Positions 52,633 through 61,886 of a stretch of DNA of 64,000 bases are shown one piece after another. Below the pieces are notes generated by a model that worked only from the letters and a program-made list of their open reading frames with translations, made no database searches and had not been told where the DNA came from. The position numbers and the translations under genes were made by a program. This stretch comes from Glaciibacter superstes DSM 21135 (GTDB taxonomy: Bacteria; Actinomycetota; Actinomycetes; Actinomycetales; Microbacteriaceae): positions 1-64,000 of the forward strand of contig NZ_ATWH01000010.1 in the NCBI RefSeq assembly GCF_000421145.1. Reading direction: 5' to 3'. Each line of letters begins with the position of its first letter. The first letter of the stretch is position 1.

Positions 52633-55161
52633 ATGACGACCCTCTTCGACTCGGACGACAACACGCAGGCACGGTCCTCCGGGGCACCCATCGTCGTGCG
52701 CGAAAAAGGCCGTGAGGTCCGGGATGACAACCAGCGTGATATCGGCCAACGCGATGACCAGCACGGCGGTGACCAGCGCGGGAGCGAAGACCCCCGCGAC
52801 TTTCTACGCGACGGACTGAACCCCCAGCAGTTGGAGGCGGTCGACTACCGCGGCGAGGCGCTGCTCATCGTCGCCGGCGCCGGCTCAGGCAAGACCAGCG
52901 TCCTCACCCGCCGCATCGCCGGCCTCCTTGAGAGTCGTGAGGCCTGGCCGAGCCAGATCCTCGCAATCACCTTCACCAACAAGGCCGCGGCCGAGATGCG
53001 CGAACGCGTCGTCTCCCTCGTCGGTGAAGCAGCCAGGGGCATGTGGATCTCCACCTTCCACTCCGCCTGCGTCCGCATCCTCCGTAACGAAGCTGAGAAG
53101 GCCGGACTCACCAGCACGTTCAGCATCTACGACTCGTCCGACACCCGCATCACCCTCAAACGCATCATCAAGGCACTCGACGCCGACACCCTCGGCTTCA
53201 CGCCAGCCAGCGCATCGGCCAAGATCTCCAAGCTCAAGAACGAGCTGGCGGATGTCGACTCTTACGCTCGCAACGCCAATATGAACGACCCGCAAGAGGT
53301 CATGTTCGTCGAGATCTTCCGGCAATACTCACAGCGGCTCCGAGCCGCCAGCGCCCTCGACTTCGACGATCTCATCGGCGAGACCGTCTACCTCTTCCGC
53401 GCGTTCCCGCGGGTGGCCGCGCTTTATCGGCGCCGGTTCCGGCACATCCTGGTCGACGAATACCAGGACACCAACCACGCCCAGTACTCGCTCGTGCGCG
53501 AACTGACCAGACCGGTTGAATCAGAACTGGTCGACGAACTCGAAGCGCAGGGCCTTCACGTTCGCAACCTGCAGAACGATGCCGGCGTCATCCCCGGTGC
53601 CTCACTCACCGTCGTCGGCGATTCCGACCAGTCGATCTACGCGTTCCGCGGCGCAGACATCCGCAACATCAGCGAATTCGAGCGCGACTTCCCCGGAGCG
53701 AAGGTCGTGCTTCTCGAGCAGAACTACCGGTCGACGCAGAACATCCTGTCTGCAGCGAACGCCGTCATCGGCAACAACTTCGATCGTAAAGACAAGAAAC
53801 TGTGGACGGCGGGCGGCGACGGTGAGAAGATCGTCGGCTTCACCGGATACTCCGGCCATGATGAGGCCCAGTTCGTCGCAGACGAGATCGAAGTGCTGCA
53901 CCAAGCCGGAACCGCTTACCGCGATATCGCCGTCTTTTACCGCACCAACGCCCAGACCAGGGCGCTGGAAGAGATCCTCGTGCGGGCAGCCGTCCCCTAC
54001 CGCGTCGTCGGCGGCACCAAGTTCTACGAACGCGCCGAGATCAAGGATGCCCTCGCCTACCTCATCGCCGTCGCCAACCCGCAAGACGAGCTGGCCCTCC
54101 GCCGCATCCTGAACACACCCAAGCGAGGAATCGGCCCTGCCACGGAAACCCAACTGGGCAGCTTTGCCGAAGCAAACGGCATCAGCTACCGGCAGGCCAT
54201 GCGGGATGCGGCATCGCTCGGACTCGGACCGAAGGTGACCGGTGCCATCCTGCAACTGGCCGGTGTCCTCGACGAGGCGGCTCAGAAGCTCGACCCGGAG
54301 AACCCAGCCGGAGTCTCCAACGTCTCCGACATCCTGGTGTTCCTGCTCGAGAGGAGCGCCCTGCTGTCGACCCTCCGTAACAGTCGCGACCCGCAAGACG
54401 AAGCACGCGCGGAGAACATCGAAGAGCTCGTTGCGCAGACCAAAGACTTCAACCGCGAGAACCCGGATGGCGGGCTCGTCGACTTCCTCACCCAGGTCTC
54501 ACTGGTCGCCGCCGCAGACGACCTTGATGACGCATCGGGAACCGTCTCGCTGATGACGCTCCACACCGCGAAGGGACTCGAGTATGAGGCTGTGTTCCTC
54601 ACCGGGGTCGAGGAGGGGCTGTTGCCGCACCAGATGTCGGCCCACGAGCCCGGCGGTCCGGCAGAGGAGCGGCGGCTGTTCTACGTCGGCATCACCCGGG
54701 CCCGCCAGCGCCTCTACCTCTCCCTCGCCATGACCCGCGCCCAGTTCGGCGATGTCAATGTGGCGATGCCGAGCCGATACCTGCAAGAGATCCCGGCCGA
54801 GCTGATCGACTGGAAGCAGTCCCCAGGCATGGCCAACTCCCGCGGCGGCACCCAGCCGCGTGCCCTCAATGCCAGGCGCGACGGCTACGGCGGTGGATTC
54901 AACCGCGGCGGCGGAACGCAGGGCGGCCTCCCGCCGGCGCCGAAGCCGAAGACCGAGTGGGCGAACCGGGTCACCGCGCAGGTGCGCGACAACGGCGACC
55001 TCACGCTGGAAGCCGGCGACCGCATCCGTCACCTTGATTTCGGTGAAGGCCGGGTGAACCAGGTCACCGGCGAAGGCACCAAGCGGATTGCCCACGTGCA
55101 GTTCGACACAGCGGGCGCAAAGAAACTCCTGATCAAGATCGCGCCCATCGAGAAGGTCTGA
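52633..55161 (+). CDS. pcrA: ATP-dependent DNA helicase UvrD/PcrA
   Basis: 842 residues from ATG 52633. SF1A helicase: Walker A AGAGSGKTSVLTRR near residue 78, LVDEYQDTN (motif II), VGDSDQSIYAFRGAD (motif III), EQNYRSTQNIL (motif IV), and TLHTAKGLEYEAVF (motif V). The C-terminus has a Gly-rich linker and the GDRIRHLDFGEGRV Tudor-like tail of actinobacterial PcrA/UvrD1, which binds RNA polymerase. It unwinds DNA in nucleotide excision repair and replication restart. A polar N-terminal extension of about 55 residues is unusual but of low complexity. Followed after 2 bp by the FUSC gene. Confidence 0.94.
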   Translation: MTTLFDSDDNTQARSSGAPIVVREKGREVRDDNQRDIGQRDDQHGGDQRGSEDPRDFLRDGLNPQQLEAVDYRGEALLIVAGAGSGKTSVLTRRIAGLLESREAWPSQILAITFTNKAAAEMRERVVSLVGEAARGMWISTFHSACVRILRNEAEKAGLTSTFSIYDSSDTRITLKRIIKALDADTLGFTPASASAKISKLKNELADVDSYARNANMNDPQEVMFVEIFRQYSQRLRAASALDFDDLIGETVYLFRAFPRVAALYRRRFRHILVDEYQDTNHAQYSLVRELTRPVESELVDELEAQGLHVRNLQNDAGVIPGASLTVVGDSDQSIYAFRGADIRNISEFERDFPGAKVVLLEQNYRSTQNILSAANAVIGNNFDRKDKKLWTAGGDGEKIVGFTGYSGHDEAQFVADEIEVLHQAGTAYRDIAVFYRTNAQTRALEEILVRAAVPYRVVGGTKFYERAEIKDALAYLIAVANPQDELALRRILNTPKRGIGPATETQLGSFAEANGISYRQAMRDAASLGLGPKVTGAILQLAGVLDEAAQKLDPENPAGVSNVSDILVFLLERSALLSTLRNSRDPQDEARAENIEELVAQTKDFNRENPDGGLVDFLTQVSLVAAADDLDDASGTVSLMTLHTAKGLEYEAVFLTGVEEGLLPHQMSAHEPGGPAEERRLFYVGITRARQRLYLSLAMTRAQFGDVNVAMPSRYLQEIPAELIDWKQSPGMANSRGGTQPRALNARRDGYGGGFNRGGGTQGGLPPAPKPKTEWANRVTAQVRDNGDLTLEAGDRIRHLDFGEGRVNQVTGEGTKRIAHVQFDTAGAKKLLIKIAPIEKV

Positions 55162-55163
55162 CC

Positions 55164-56264
55164 GTGGCCGGGCGGCAGGATGACGGCGTCGAGAACCTGG
55201 GCAAACCGGAGACCCTGCGCGAGCGGCTGACGTCGCTGGTGGCCCTCGACTTCGAGGTCGCGACCAGGGCAGCAGTTGCCGTCGGCGCGCCACTGATCGT
55301 GTTGCTCGCGATCGGCAGGGTCGACTGGGTCGCCTACGCGACCTTCGGAGCGATGACCGCGCTCTACGGCCGGAGCGAGCCGTATCGGGTGCGGCTGCGC
55401 ACCGTGTCGGTCGGGGGCCTCGGGATGCTGGTGGCGATCGCACTGGGCATCGTCATGTCGGTGACCGGCGCGAGCCTCCTGGTGGTGACCGCCGGGCTGA
55501 TCGCCGTGATCGTGGCTGGGATCCTGCTCGCCTCGATCGTCGGACTCTTTCCGAGCACGCCGATCTTCTTCGTGTTCGCCTACCTGGTGTGCTCGCAATC
55601 GCCGACGCCGGCAGATGAGGCGTGGCTCCGCCTGCTGGTGGGTGTGATCGCCGCCATGTTCGCCTGGGTGCTCACCATGTCTGGGTGGCTGCTTCGACGG
55701 GTGGCAGGGACAAAGCGCGCGGAGTTGTTCAAGAAACTGCCGCGGCGCTCGAGTGTGCGCCGAGCGGCGTGGCGAGACAGCAGGGTCTGGCTGGCCATCG
55801 CGCAGAACATCGTCGGTGTTCTCATCGCCGGAGGGCTGGCCATGCTGGTCGGTATCGGGCATCCGTACTGGGCTGTCGTGAGCGTGGTCGCGGTTATCCC
55901 TCCGCCCGGCGCTGCGCACTCGACGTCGCGTGCCGTGCATCGAATCATTGGCACCGCTCTCGGTGTCATTGTGACGGCGATGATCTTGCTGCCAGGGCCA
56001 CCGCTCGGTGTGCTGATCGCCGTGATCATCGTCGGTCAGTTCGGTGCGGAGATTCTGGTCGGCCGCCACTATGGCGCAGCATTATTGTTCATCACGCCGC
56101 TGGCGCTCACGGTCTCTCATCTTGCTACGCCGGTGCCGGTCTCCGATCTGCTTGTCGACCGGGCGGTCGAAACGGCGCTCGGTGGAGGTATCGCCATAGT
56201 TCTCGTTCTGTTTGCCCGCCTTGTTGCGCATCGACTGCGTGCTGACCACCAGTCTGCGAGCTGA
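55164..56264 (+). CDS. FUSC family membrane protein (putative aromatic acid exporter)
   Basis: 366 residues from GTG 55164. Two groups of membrane helices, about ten in all, separated by a basic cytoplasmic segment (KKLPRRSSVRRAAWRDSRVW in pieces). The conserved FUSC start, VDWVAYATFGAMTALYG, is clear; the second half has HPYWAVVSVVAVIPPPGA. Family members export aromatic acids, but the substrate here is unknown. Likely co-transcribed with pcrA. Confidence 0.83.
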   Translation: MAGRQDDGVENLGKPETLRERLTSLVALDFEVATRAAVAVGAPLIVLLAIGRVDWVAYATFGAMTALYGRSEPYRVRLRTVSVGGLGMLVAIALGIVMSVTGASLLVVTAGLIAVIVAGILLASIVGLFPSTPIFFVFAYLVCSQSPTPADEAWLRLLVGVIAAMFAWVLTMSGWLLRRVAGTKRAELFKKLPRRSSVRRAAWRDSRVWLAIAQNIVGVLIAGGLAMLVGIGHPYWAVVSVVAVIPPPGAAHSTSRAVHRIIGTALGVIVTAMILLPGPPLGVLIAVIIVGQFGAEILVGRHYGAALLFITPLALTVSHLATPVPVSDLLVDRAVETALGGGIAIVLVLFARLVAHRLRADHQSAS

Positions 56265-56285
56265 ATCGACTGCCTCCGGTGTGGT

Positions 56286-59200
56286 TCAGCGCGCGGGGCC
56301 GCTCGGTAGTGAGTCCGCGTGCGACCGGCGTCGCCGAATCGCCCTCGCGACGACGAGCGCCAAACCGATGAGCAGCGCTGCGAGCCCGATCCACAGGACG
56401 CCCGACAGCGCGAAGCCCGTGAGCGGCAGCGACCCGGCGAAGAAGTTCGTCACGAGCACGGTCGAGGGAACGCCAGCGAGGATCACGTTCGCCGCGCTCC
56501 GGTCGACGGTCGTGGCCTCGAAGCCGGTCGCCTCGACCGCGACCCGCAGCGGATCGTGCGCCGCAACCTCGCTCGTGGTGCAGTCGGCGCGATGCAGCAC
56601 CTCGAGCGCGATCGACTCGCCACCGCGGAGCTCGTACTCCTCGTCGGCGAAGTCGTTCAGCGGGATGTCCACCGGTCCGGCGTCGGTCGGGAACGTGCAG
56701 TGCGTCTCGAAGCCGAATTGGAGGCCTGCGATGTCACTGCCGCGAGCATCCTTCTGCACCGACAGTTCACCGAGGTTGTAGATCGCCTCGAGCACAAGCA
56801 CGAACTCTCCGCCGAGCGCGACGGTGATTGGTGCCGGAGCGATGAGCTGACTCGCGAGCCCGTACGGCTCCTGGGCGCCGCAGGTCGCGCCGACCGGCAC
56901 GGCGACGGTCGCGGTGAAGAATCCCGCAGCGTCGAGGTCGACCTTTCCGTTGTCCGGAAGCTCGATCCGTTCGCCGTCAGAGGGCCAGCGGCAGTCGAGG
57001 TCGGGGACGTATGTGACATCCATACCGTAGGTGTCTGCACCGGCGCCGCTCACGACCTGCTCGACGCTCACCACATCGACGTCGAACGTGTTGGTGAACG
57101 ACATGGCAGCGGGAGCCTGGGTGAGCGTTGCCGACTGCTCGAGGCTCGGGCTGACCGAGGTTGCGTGTTCGTCGTGCGTCTCGGAGATCGTGCACACGGT
57201 GTTCACGGGGACCACGAGACCCTGGGCGGCGTTCGGCGCGAGCTCGAAGGCGATCGGCGTCGTCGCACTGGGGGTCAGCGGGAGAGAGTTGAACTGGCAG
57301 TCGGCGTCGTAGAGGAAGGCGGCGTCCGCGTGGGAGGCCTCATCGTTGCCGCCGATGAGCGCGGTCACGGTGAGCGTCGCCACATCGAACACATTGGTGA
57401 TCGCGAGCGTCGCGCCATCGGACTCGACGGTCGTCGCAGGCGGATTCGTGCCCCACTCGGTCGCGCCGCCCGTGACGGTCTCCACGGCGGCACACTGAGC
57501 GCCGACCGGCAGGGACGCGAGCTGCGCCGACGCGGAGTCGGGCAGCAGGGTGCCGTCGGGCGCGAAGTGCAGCGTCACCTTGCCGCCAGGGCCATGCAGC
57601 GGGTCGTCGTCGAGCTTGCAGGTCACCAGGGCCTCGAGAGGCACATTCGCGAAGGATGCCCCGGCGCCCGTATTGGAGACCGTGACGTCGAGCGCCGCGA
57701 GCGCGAACGCGATGTCGATCTCGACCACCGACGGACCGAGCAGCGCGTCGTTGATCGTGACTCGCAGCGTCGCGGCATCCACCACCGTGGTCGGGTCAGC
57801 GTGCACCGCTGTCATGGTTGGCACGCCGCCCGCGTCGTCGCCGATGCGCACGTCACACTGAGCGCCGACCGGCATCGCCTCGGAGGCAGCGATGCCACCG
57901 GCATGTCCAGGGCTGAACGTCCAGGCGCCATCCGGGGCGGGGTCGAACGCGATGCCGTCGAACTCGCACGCCTCGACGTGGATGATCGCGCCGTCGGAGT
58001 ACTGCGCGCCCGGGCCGCTGTTGGTGACGTCGAGGTAGAGCGGAGCCGCCTCGAAGGTGTTGGTGACGGTGGCACTCGCGAAGCCGGTCTCGGGGATGAC
58101 GACGGCAGCCGGTCCGACGACCGGGGTTGGATCCGCGCTCGTCACCGAGGTCACGGTCGTCGCGCCACCATCGGCAGTCTCGGTGACGGTGCACGTCGAA
58201 CCGACGTCGGGCGTGTAGCTGCGCCATCCACCCTCGGGTCCGGTGCTGAACTCGTCGGCCGTACTATCGGTGCACGAGACTTGCACTGTGTACCCGCTGT
58301 TGGCCCAGTGCGAGCCCTCGCCCGCGCGGCCGACCTGCACGTGGAATGCGCCGGGCTGGAACGTGTTGGTCACCGTCGCGCTGGAGTTGCTTGAATCGAC
58401 GCGGATCGTGCGCGAGGGCGTGTAGGTGACGACCCGCGCGTCTCCCTGGTCCGTCTCAGTGACGGTGCAGTCGGACCCAAACGGGATGCCCGACAGCGCC
58501 GCCGATGCACCCACAGCGATCGAGAAGTCGGACGGGGAGAAGCTCACGGGCTGTCCTCCGAGCGTGCACGTCACGGACCCCTGGTACACCGTTGCGGGCG
58601 GGGGAGTGCCGTCGCCGTCGGCTGCTTTGGCGATGGTGAGCGAACCGGTGACGAAGTGGTTGATGACCGCGAGGGATGACCCGGTCGCCGCGATGAGTGT
58701 CTCGCCCGGCAGCGGCTCTGGCGCTCCGCCGTCGGCGGAGTACTCGACCGACGTTGCGCCGCCCGTCACGGTCTCACGGATCGCGCACGCGGCGCCGACC
58801 GGCAAGCCGCCGATCGTGTCGGTCCAGCCCGCGCCCCAGGTGTCCGCACCCGGCACCGTGAACCGGCCGCTGTCCGGCACGGCGAGTGGGTGCCCGGCGA
58901 CCCGGCACTCGACCTGCGCCTGCAGGTCGCCGAGCGTAATGGCCGTGCCGGGAACTGGGTCGCCGGATTCGTCGACGATCGCCGACGTGAGGCCGAGTTC
59001 CAGGTCGCCGGCGGCGAAGACGTTGTCCATCGTCACGGACTTCGAGGAGTCACCGAGGGTGAAAGCCTGCTCGGGAGCCGGTGTGGACGCGCCGCCGGTG
59101 CCGGTCTCGGTGACGGTGCAGTGCGCACCCTGCTGCACGTCGCTGAAGGTGTGCGCCTGGTCGGCCTTGAGCGAGAGTGTGTCCTCGAGCACCGTCTGTC

Positions 59201-61001
59201 CACCGAGGGCGCACTGCACCGCGATGTCGAACGGTGCTGCCGCGTAGCCCGCTGCCGGGCCGGACGCCGTCGCCGTGATTGTGAGTTCGGTCGCGCGCTC
59301 GACGATCGGGATGAGCAGCACGAAGCCACTGCCGAAGATCCCGCTCGGCGCCTTCGTGCCGCTCTTCACGCGCGAACTCGCGAGGTACGTTCCGCCCGCG
59401 CCGCCGCCGCCGCCCGCGGCCTCGTCATCGTGGTGGCCTCCAGCCCCGCCGGCCGGGTAGCCTGCGCCGCCGCCGCCGCCGCCACCGGTCGCGAGCGAGT
59501 CGGAAGGCGGCTCGACCCCGTGGCCGCCGTTGATGCTCAGGTGACCGTTCTCGTGGTGGCAGTTCGAGCATCCGCCGTCTCCACCGCCGGACACGCCGTC
59601 GCCGCCCTCCTGACCGTGCGCGGGGGTGGCGCTGTGCGACGAACCGCCGCCAGAACCGCCTGCACCGCCGCATTGACCGCCCGGGTAGGTGTCGCAGTCG
59701 CCTTCGTCGCCGCCAGTCCCGCCGCCGCCGCCCGCTACGACGAGCATCTGGCCGTCCGTGGTGGCCAAGGCGCTCGCCCCGCCGCCGCGTGCGCCGTCGT
59801 TGCTGTCCGCTGGAGCATGCCCACCTGCGCCGGGAGTGCCGAAGCCCGCGCCGTCGTGGTTGTACCCGGAGCAGCCGACCCAGTAGTCGAGCTGTGTGAG
59901 TCCGTGCACGTCGACCAGGCCGGTCGCGAAGGCCCCCATGCCCTCAGGGGCTACGTTGTGACCGTGCTCACCCGAGCCGCCCTGGAGTACGAAGGCGTAC
60001 CCTGTGACATCCGATGGGATGTCGATTGTGATGGGATCGTGGGTGTCGGTGCACTCGAACCGCTGCAGCGTCTGGTTCGGGTAGATCGTGACCGAGCCAT
60101 TGCCGAACGGCGCGAGACCGTAGCCGACCGCCTCGTGCACCTCGTCGTCGAGATAGGACGATCCGCCGCCTCCTCCGCCGCCTGAGCCTGCCAACTGCTT
60201 GTAGGCGATCTCGCCGTTCTCGCCCCCGCTGCCGCCGTTGGGGAACCCGCCACCGCCACCGCCACCGCCGGAGCCGAGATCCCCGCTGTAATCCCAGCCA
60301 GCACCGCCGGAGTAACTGTTCTCGCCGCCGCCCTTGCCGCCGGGGCCCCACACCGAGCTGGAGCCGCTGAGGCCCCGCGTGCCGTTCTGGGCAGGATTGC
60401 CCCCAGAACCTCCGTCGCCGCCGTCATTTAAGCCCGACCCGCTCTCGCCGCCGCCCCCGCCACCACCACCGGCGACCATGAGCACCTCGTCGGGCACCTG
60501 CGCCGTGTACGAGATCGCAGACGAGCCGCCTGCCGTGGCGCCATCTGAGGTCGACTGGCCTCCGCGACCGCCGGGGAACCAGCCCTTGGATGGACCTTTG
60601 AGCCCCTTCCCCTCCTGGCCAAGCCAGACCGTGAGCGCTCGATCCACCGGCAGGCGCAGGTCGATGACGCCGATCACCGAGCCGCCGAGACCCCCAGCGC
60701 CCTGGCCGTCGGTGTCGCCACCACCCGACGCTCCGTTGAGCACGATGGTGACGAAGTCAACGCTGTCCGGGATGGTGACTTGGGTCTCGCCGGGATGGTC
60801 GTCGTAGTCGAAGGAGCACGGCTCGCCGATCGCGAGCATTCCGCAGTCCATGGACTCGCCGGCGGCGGCGGCCGCTGGCTCCGGCGTGAGCACCGGGATG
60901 ATGCTCGAGCCGAGCGTGAACGATGCGGCGAGCGCGAAGACCGCCGAACCTCGCAACAGACCCGTTCTCGTGGTGGAGCCCTGGTGCATCCTTGCGGTCA
61001 T
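56286..61001 (-). CDS. large LPXTG-type surface protein with Gly-rich head and nine Ig-like repeats
   Basis: 1571 residues from ATG 61001. Signal peptide (RTGLLRGSAVFALAASFTLG, then a PAAAAAGES cleavage region). Residues about 45-560 form two tandem Gly-rich modules (runs of GGGGGGGG and SSYLDDEV-type ends). Residues about 565-1520 are nine repeats of about 100 residues, each with a pair of cysteines and a CTVTETxxGGA-like block ending in NTF or similar; they resemble DUF5979-type beta-sandwich repeats. The end is LPLTG (residues 1525-1529), a hydrophobic helix and RRRR: a sortase sorting signal. Probable adhesin or stalk. Divergent from a TetR regulator with an operator between them. Confidence 0.87.
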   Translation of the reverse strand: MTARMHQGSTTRTGLLRGSAVFALAASFTLGSSIIPVLTPEPAAAAAGESMDCGMLAIGEPCSFDYDDHPGETQVTIPDSVDFVTIVLNGASGGGDTDGQGAGGLGGSVIGVIDLRLPVDRALTVWLGQEGKGLKGPSKGWFPGGRGGQSTSDGATAGGSSAISYTAQVPDEVLMVAGGGGGGGGESGSGLNDGGDGGSGGNPAQNGTRGLSGSSSVWGPGGKGGGENSYSGGAGWDYSGDLGSGGGGGGGGFPNGGSGGENGEIAYKQLAGSGGGGGGGSSYLDDEVHEAVGYGLAPFGNGSVTIYPNQTLQRFECTDTHDPITIDIPSDVTGYAFVLQGGSGEHGHNVAPEGMGAFATGLVDVHGLTQLDYWVGCSGYNHDGAGFGTPGAGGHAPADSNDGARGGGASALATTDGQMLVVAGGGGGTGGDEGDCDTYPGGQCGGAGGSGGGSSHSATPAHGQEGGDGVSGGGDGGCSNCHHENGHLSINGGHGVEPPSDSLATGGGGGGGAGYPAGGAGGHHDDEAAGGGGGAGGTYLASSRVKSGTKAPSGIFGSGFVLLIPIVERATELTITATASGPAAGYAAAPFDIAVQCALGGQTVLEDTLSLKADQAHTFSDVQQGAHCTVTETGTGGASTPAPEQAFTLGDSSKSVTMDNVFAAGDLELGLTSAIVDESGDPVPGTAITLGDLQAQVECRVAGHPLAVPDSGRFTVPGADTWGAGWTDTIGGLPVGAACAIRETVTGGATSVEYSADGGAPEPLPGETLIAATGSSLAVINHFVTGSLTIAKAADGDGTPPPATVYQGSVTCTLGGQPVSFSPSDFSIAVGASAALSGIPFGSDCTVTETDQGDARVVTYTPSRTIRVDSSNSSATVTNTFQPGAFHVQVGRAGEGSHWANSGYTVQVSCTDSTADEFSTGPEGGWRSYTPDVGSTCTVTETADGGATTVTSVTSADPTPVVGPAAVVIPETGFASATVTNTFEAAPLYLDVTNSGPGAQYSDGAIIHVEACEFDGIAFDPAPDGAWTFSPGHAGGIAASEAMPVGAQCDVRIGDDAGGVPTMTAVHADPTTVVDAATLRVTINDALLGPSVVEIDIAFALAALDVTVSNTGAGASFANVPLEALVTCKLDDDPLHGPGGKVTLHFAPDGTLLPDSASAQLASLPVGAQCAAVETVTGGATEWGTNPPATTVESDGATLAITNVFDVATLTVTALIGGNDEASHADAAFLYDADCQFNSLPLTPSATTPIAFELAPNAAQGLVVPVNTVCTISETHDEHATSVSPSLEQSATLTQAPAAMSFTNTFDVDVVSVEQVVSGAGADTYGMDVTYVPDLDCRWPSDGERIELPDNGKVDLDAAGFFTATVAVPVGATCGAQEPYGLASQLIAPAPITVALGGEFVLVLEAIYNLGELSVQKDARGSDIAGLQFGFETHCTFPTDAGPVDIPLNDFADEEYELRGGESIALEVLHRADCTTSEVAAHDPLRVAVEATGFEATTVDRSAANVILAGVPSTVLVTNFFAGSLPLTGFALSGVLWIGLAALLIGLALVVARAIRRRRSHADSLPSGPAR

Positions 61002-61052
61002 TATTTCATCCCTCGTTGCGCACGACGATCTCTCGCTGATCAATGTAGCGGG

Positions 61053-61075
61053 TTCCATGTACGCTGTATATGGAA
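61053..61075. promoter_or_regulatory. TetR-type operator between the surface protein and tetR genes
   Basis: Inverted repeat: left arm TTCCATGTAC, spacer GCT, right arm GTATATGGAA, pairing at 9 of 10 positions. It lies 52 bp from the surface-protein start and 48 bp from the regulator start, as expected for a shared autoregulatory operator. Confidence 0.75.
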
Positions 61076-61122
61076 ACGGCGACATTTATCGACGCGGTGG
61101 GAAACGGGTGGCTGGGAAGCTC

Positions 61123-61779
61123 ATGGCCATAGATCGATCGCACAAGGGTCTGTCGCGCGACGCCGTCGTACGCGCCGCACTGGATCTCGTCGAGGACCAG
61201 GGAATTGAGTCGCTCACCATCCGCGGTGTGGCGAGCCGCCTCGGATCGTCGCCGATGTCTGTGTACAACCACGCCGTCGATCGCGATGACCTGCTCGTGG
61301 GGATGCTCGAAGCTGCGACCGCCGACATCCCGTTCCACATCGACGAACCGGATGCCCTTGCGCGTCTTACCGCGCGCTATGTCGCGACGCACGACCATCT
61401 CGCAGCGCGCGCGTGGGTTCTGCAGGTGCTCATCCGGGGTGACCTCCTCGCGATCAACGCGTTCGCCGTCGCCGACGCGTGCATCGGGGACCTGCTCGAG
61501 CTCGGCCTCCCGCCTGCCGATGCCATCTACGCGCACGGGATCGCGTGGCATCTCATGCTCGGCGAGCTGCTCGACCGGCATCCAGCGCCACCGAAATCAA
61601 CGCCGACGCAGCGAGAACTCGTGCTGCGGAGCATGGACGTCACGATCTACCCGCATTACGCGCACGTGCTCGGCGTGCTCGACCCGTCGGACGCACCGCC
61701 ACCGTGCCAGTTCGAGAGAACGATCGCTGTCACGCTACCTGGCGTGGTGGAGCGACTGGCGAAACCGCGACCCGAGTAG
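61123..61779 (+). CDS. TetR-family transcriptional regulator
   Basis: 218 residues from ATG 61123 (GGGAAG upstream); an in-frame ATG at 61057 lies inside the operator and is rejected. N-terminal TetR helix-turn-helix: RDAVVRAALDLVEDQGIESLTIRGVASRLGSSPMSVYNH in pieces, then a C-terminal ligand domain ending around FERTIAVTLPGVVERL. Probably represses itself and the divergent surface protein; ligand unknown. Confidence 0.9.
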   Translation: MAIDRSHKGLSRDAVVRAALDLVEDQGIESLTIRGVASRLGSSPMSVYNHAVDRDDLLVGMLEAATADIPFHIDEPDALARLTARYVATHDHLAARAWVLQVLIRGDLLAINAFAVADACIGDLLELGLPPADAIYAHGIAWHLMLGELLDRHPAPPKSTPTQRELVLRSMDVTIYPHYAHVLGVLDPSDAPPPCQFERTIAVTLPGVVERLAKPRPE

Positions 61780-61886
61780 ACCGGACCCGTGCGCGCGGCG
61801 GCTCGATCAGTCCGCGACTTCCCAGCAGGATCCTCGCGGCCGTAGACGTCGGGCACGCGGCCCGGCGACCCGGTCGAACCGGAACG

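Noticed and set aside
56319..58394. 691-codon plus-strand open frame
   Set aside because: Antisense to the repeat region of the surface protein; Arg/Glu/Asp-rich composition reflects the mirror frame.
59395..60480. Dense short repeats resembling a CRISPR array
   Set aside because: They are codon-level Gly runs (CCGCCGCC on this strand) in the surface protein, without regular spacing or spacers.
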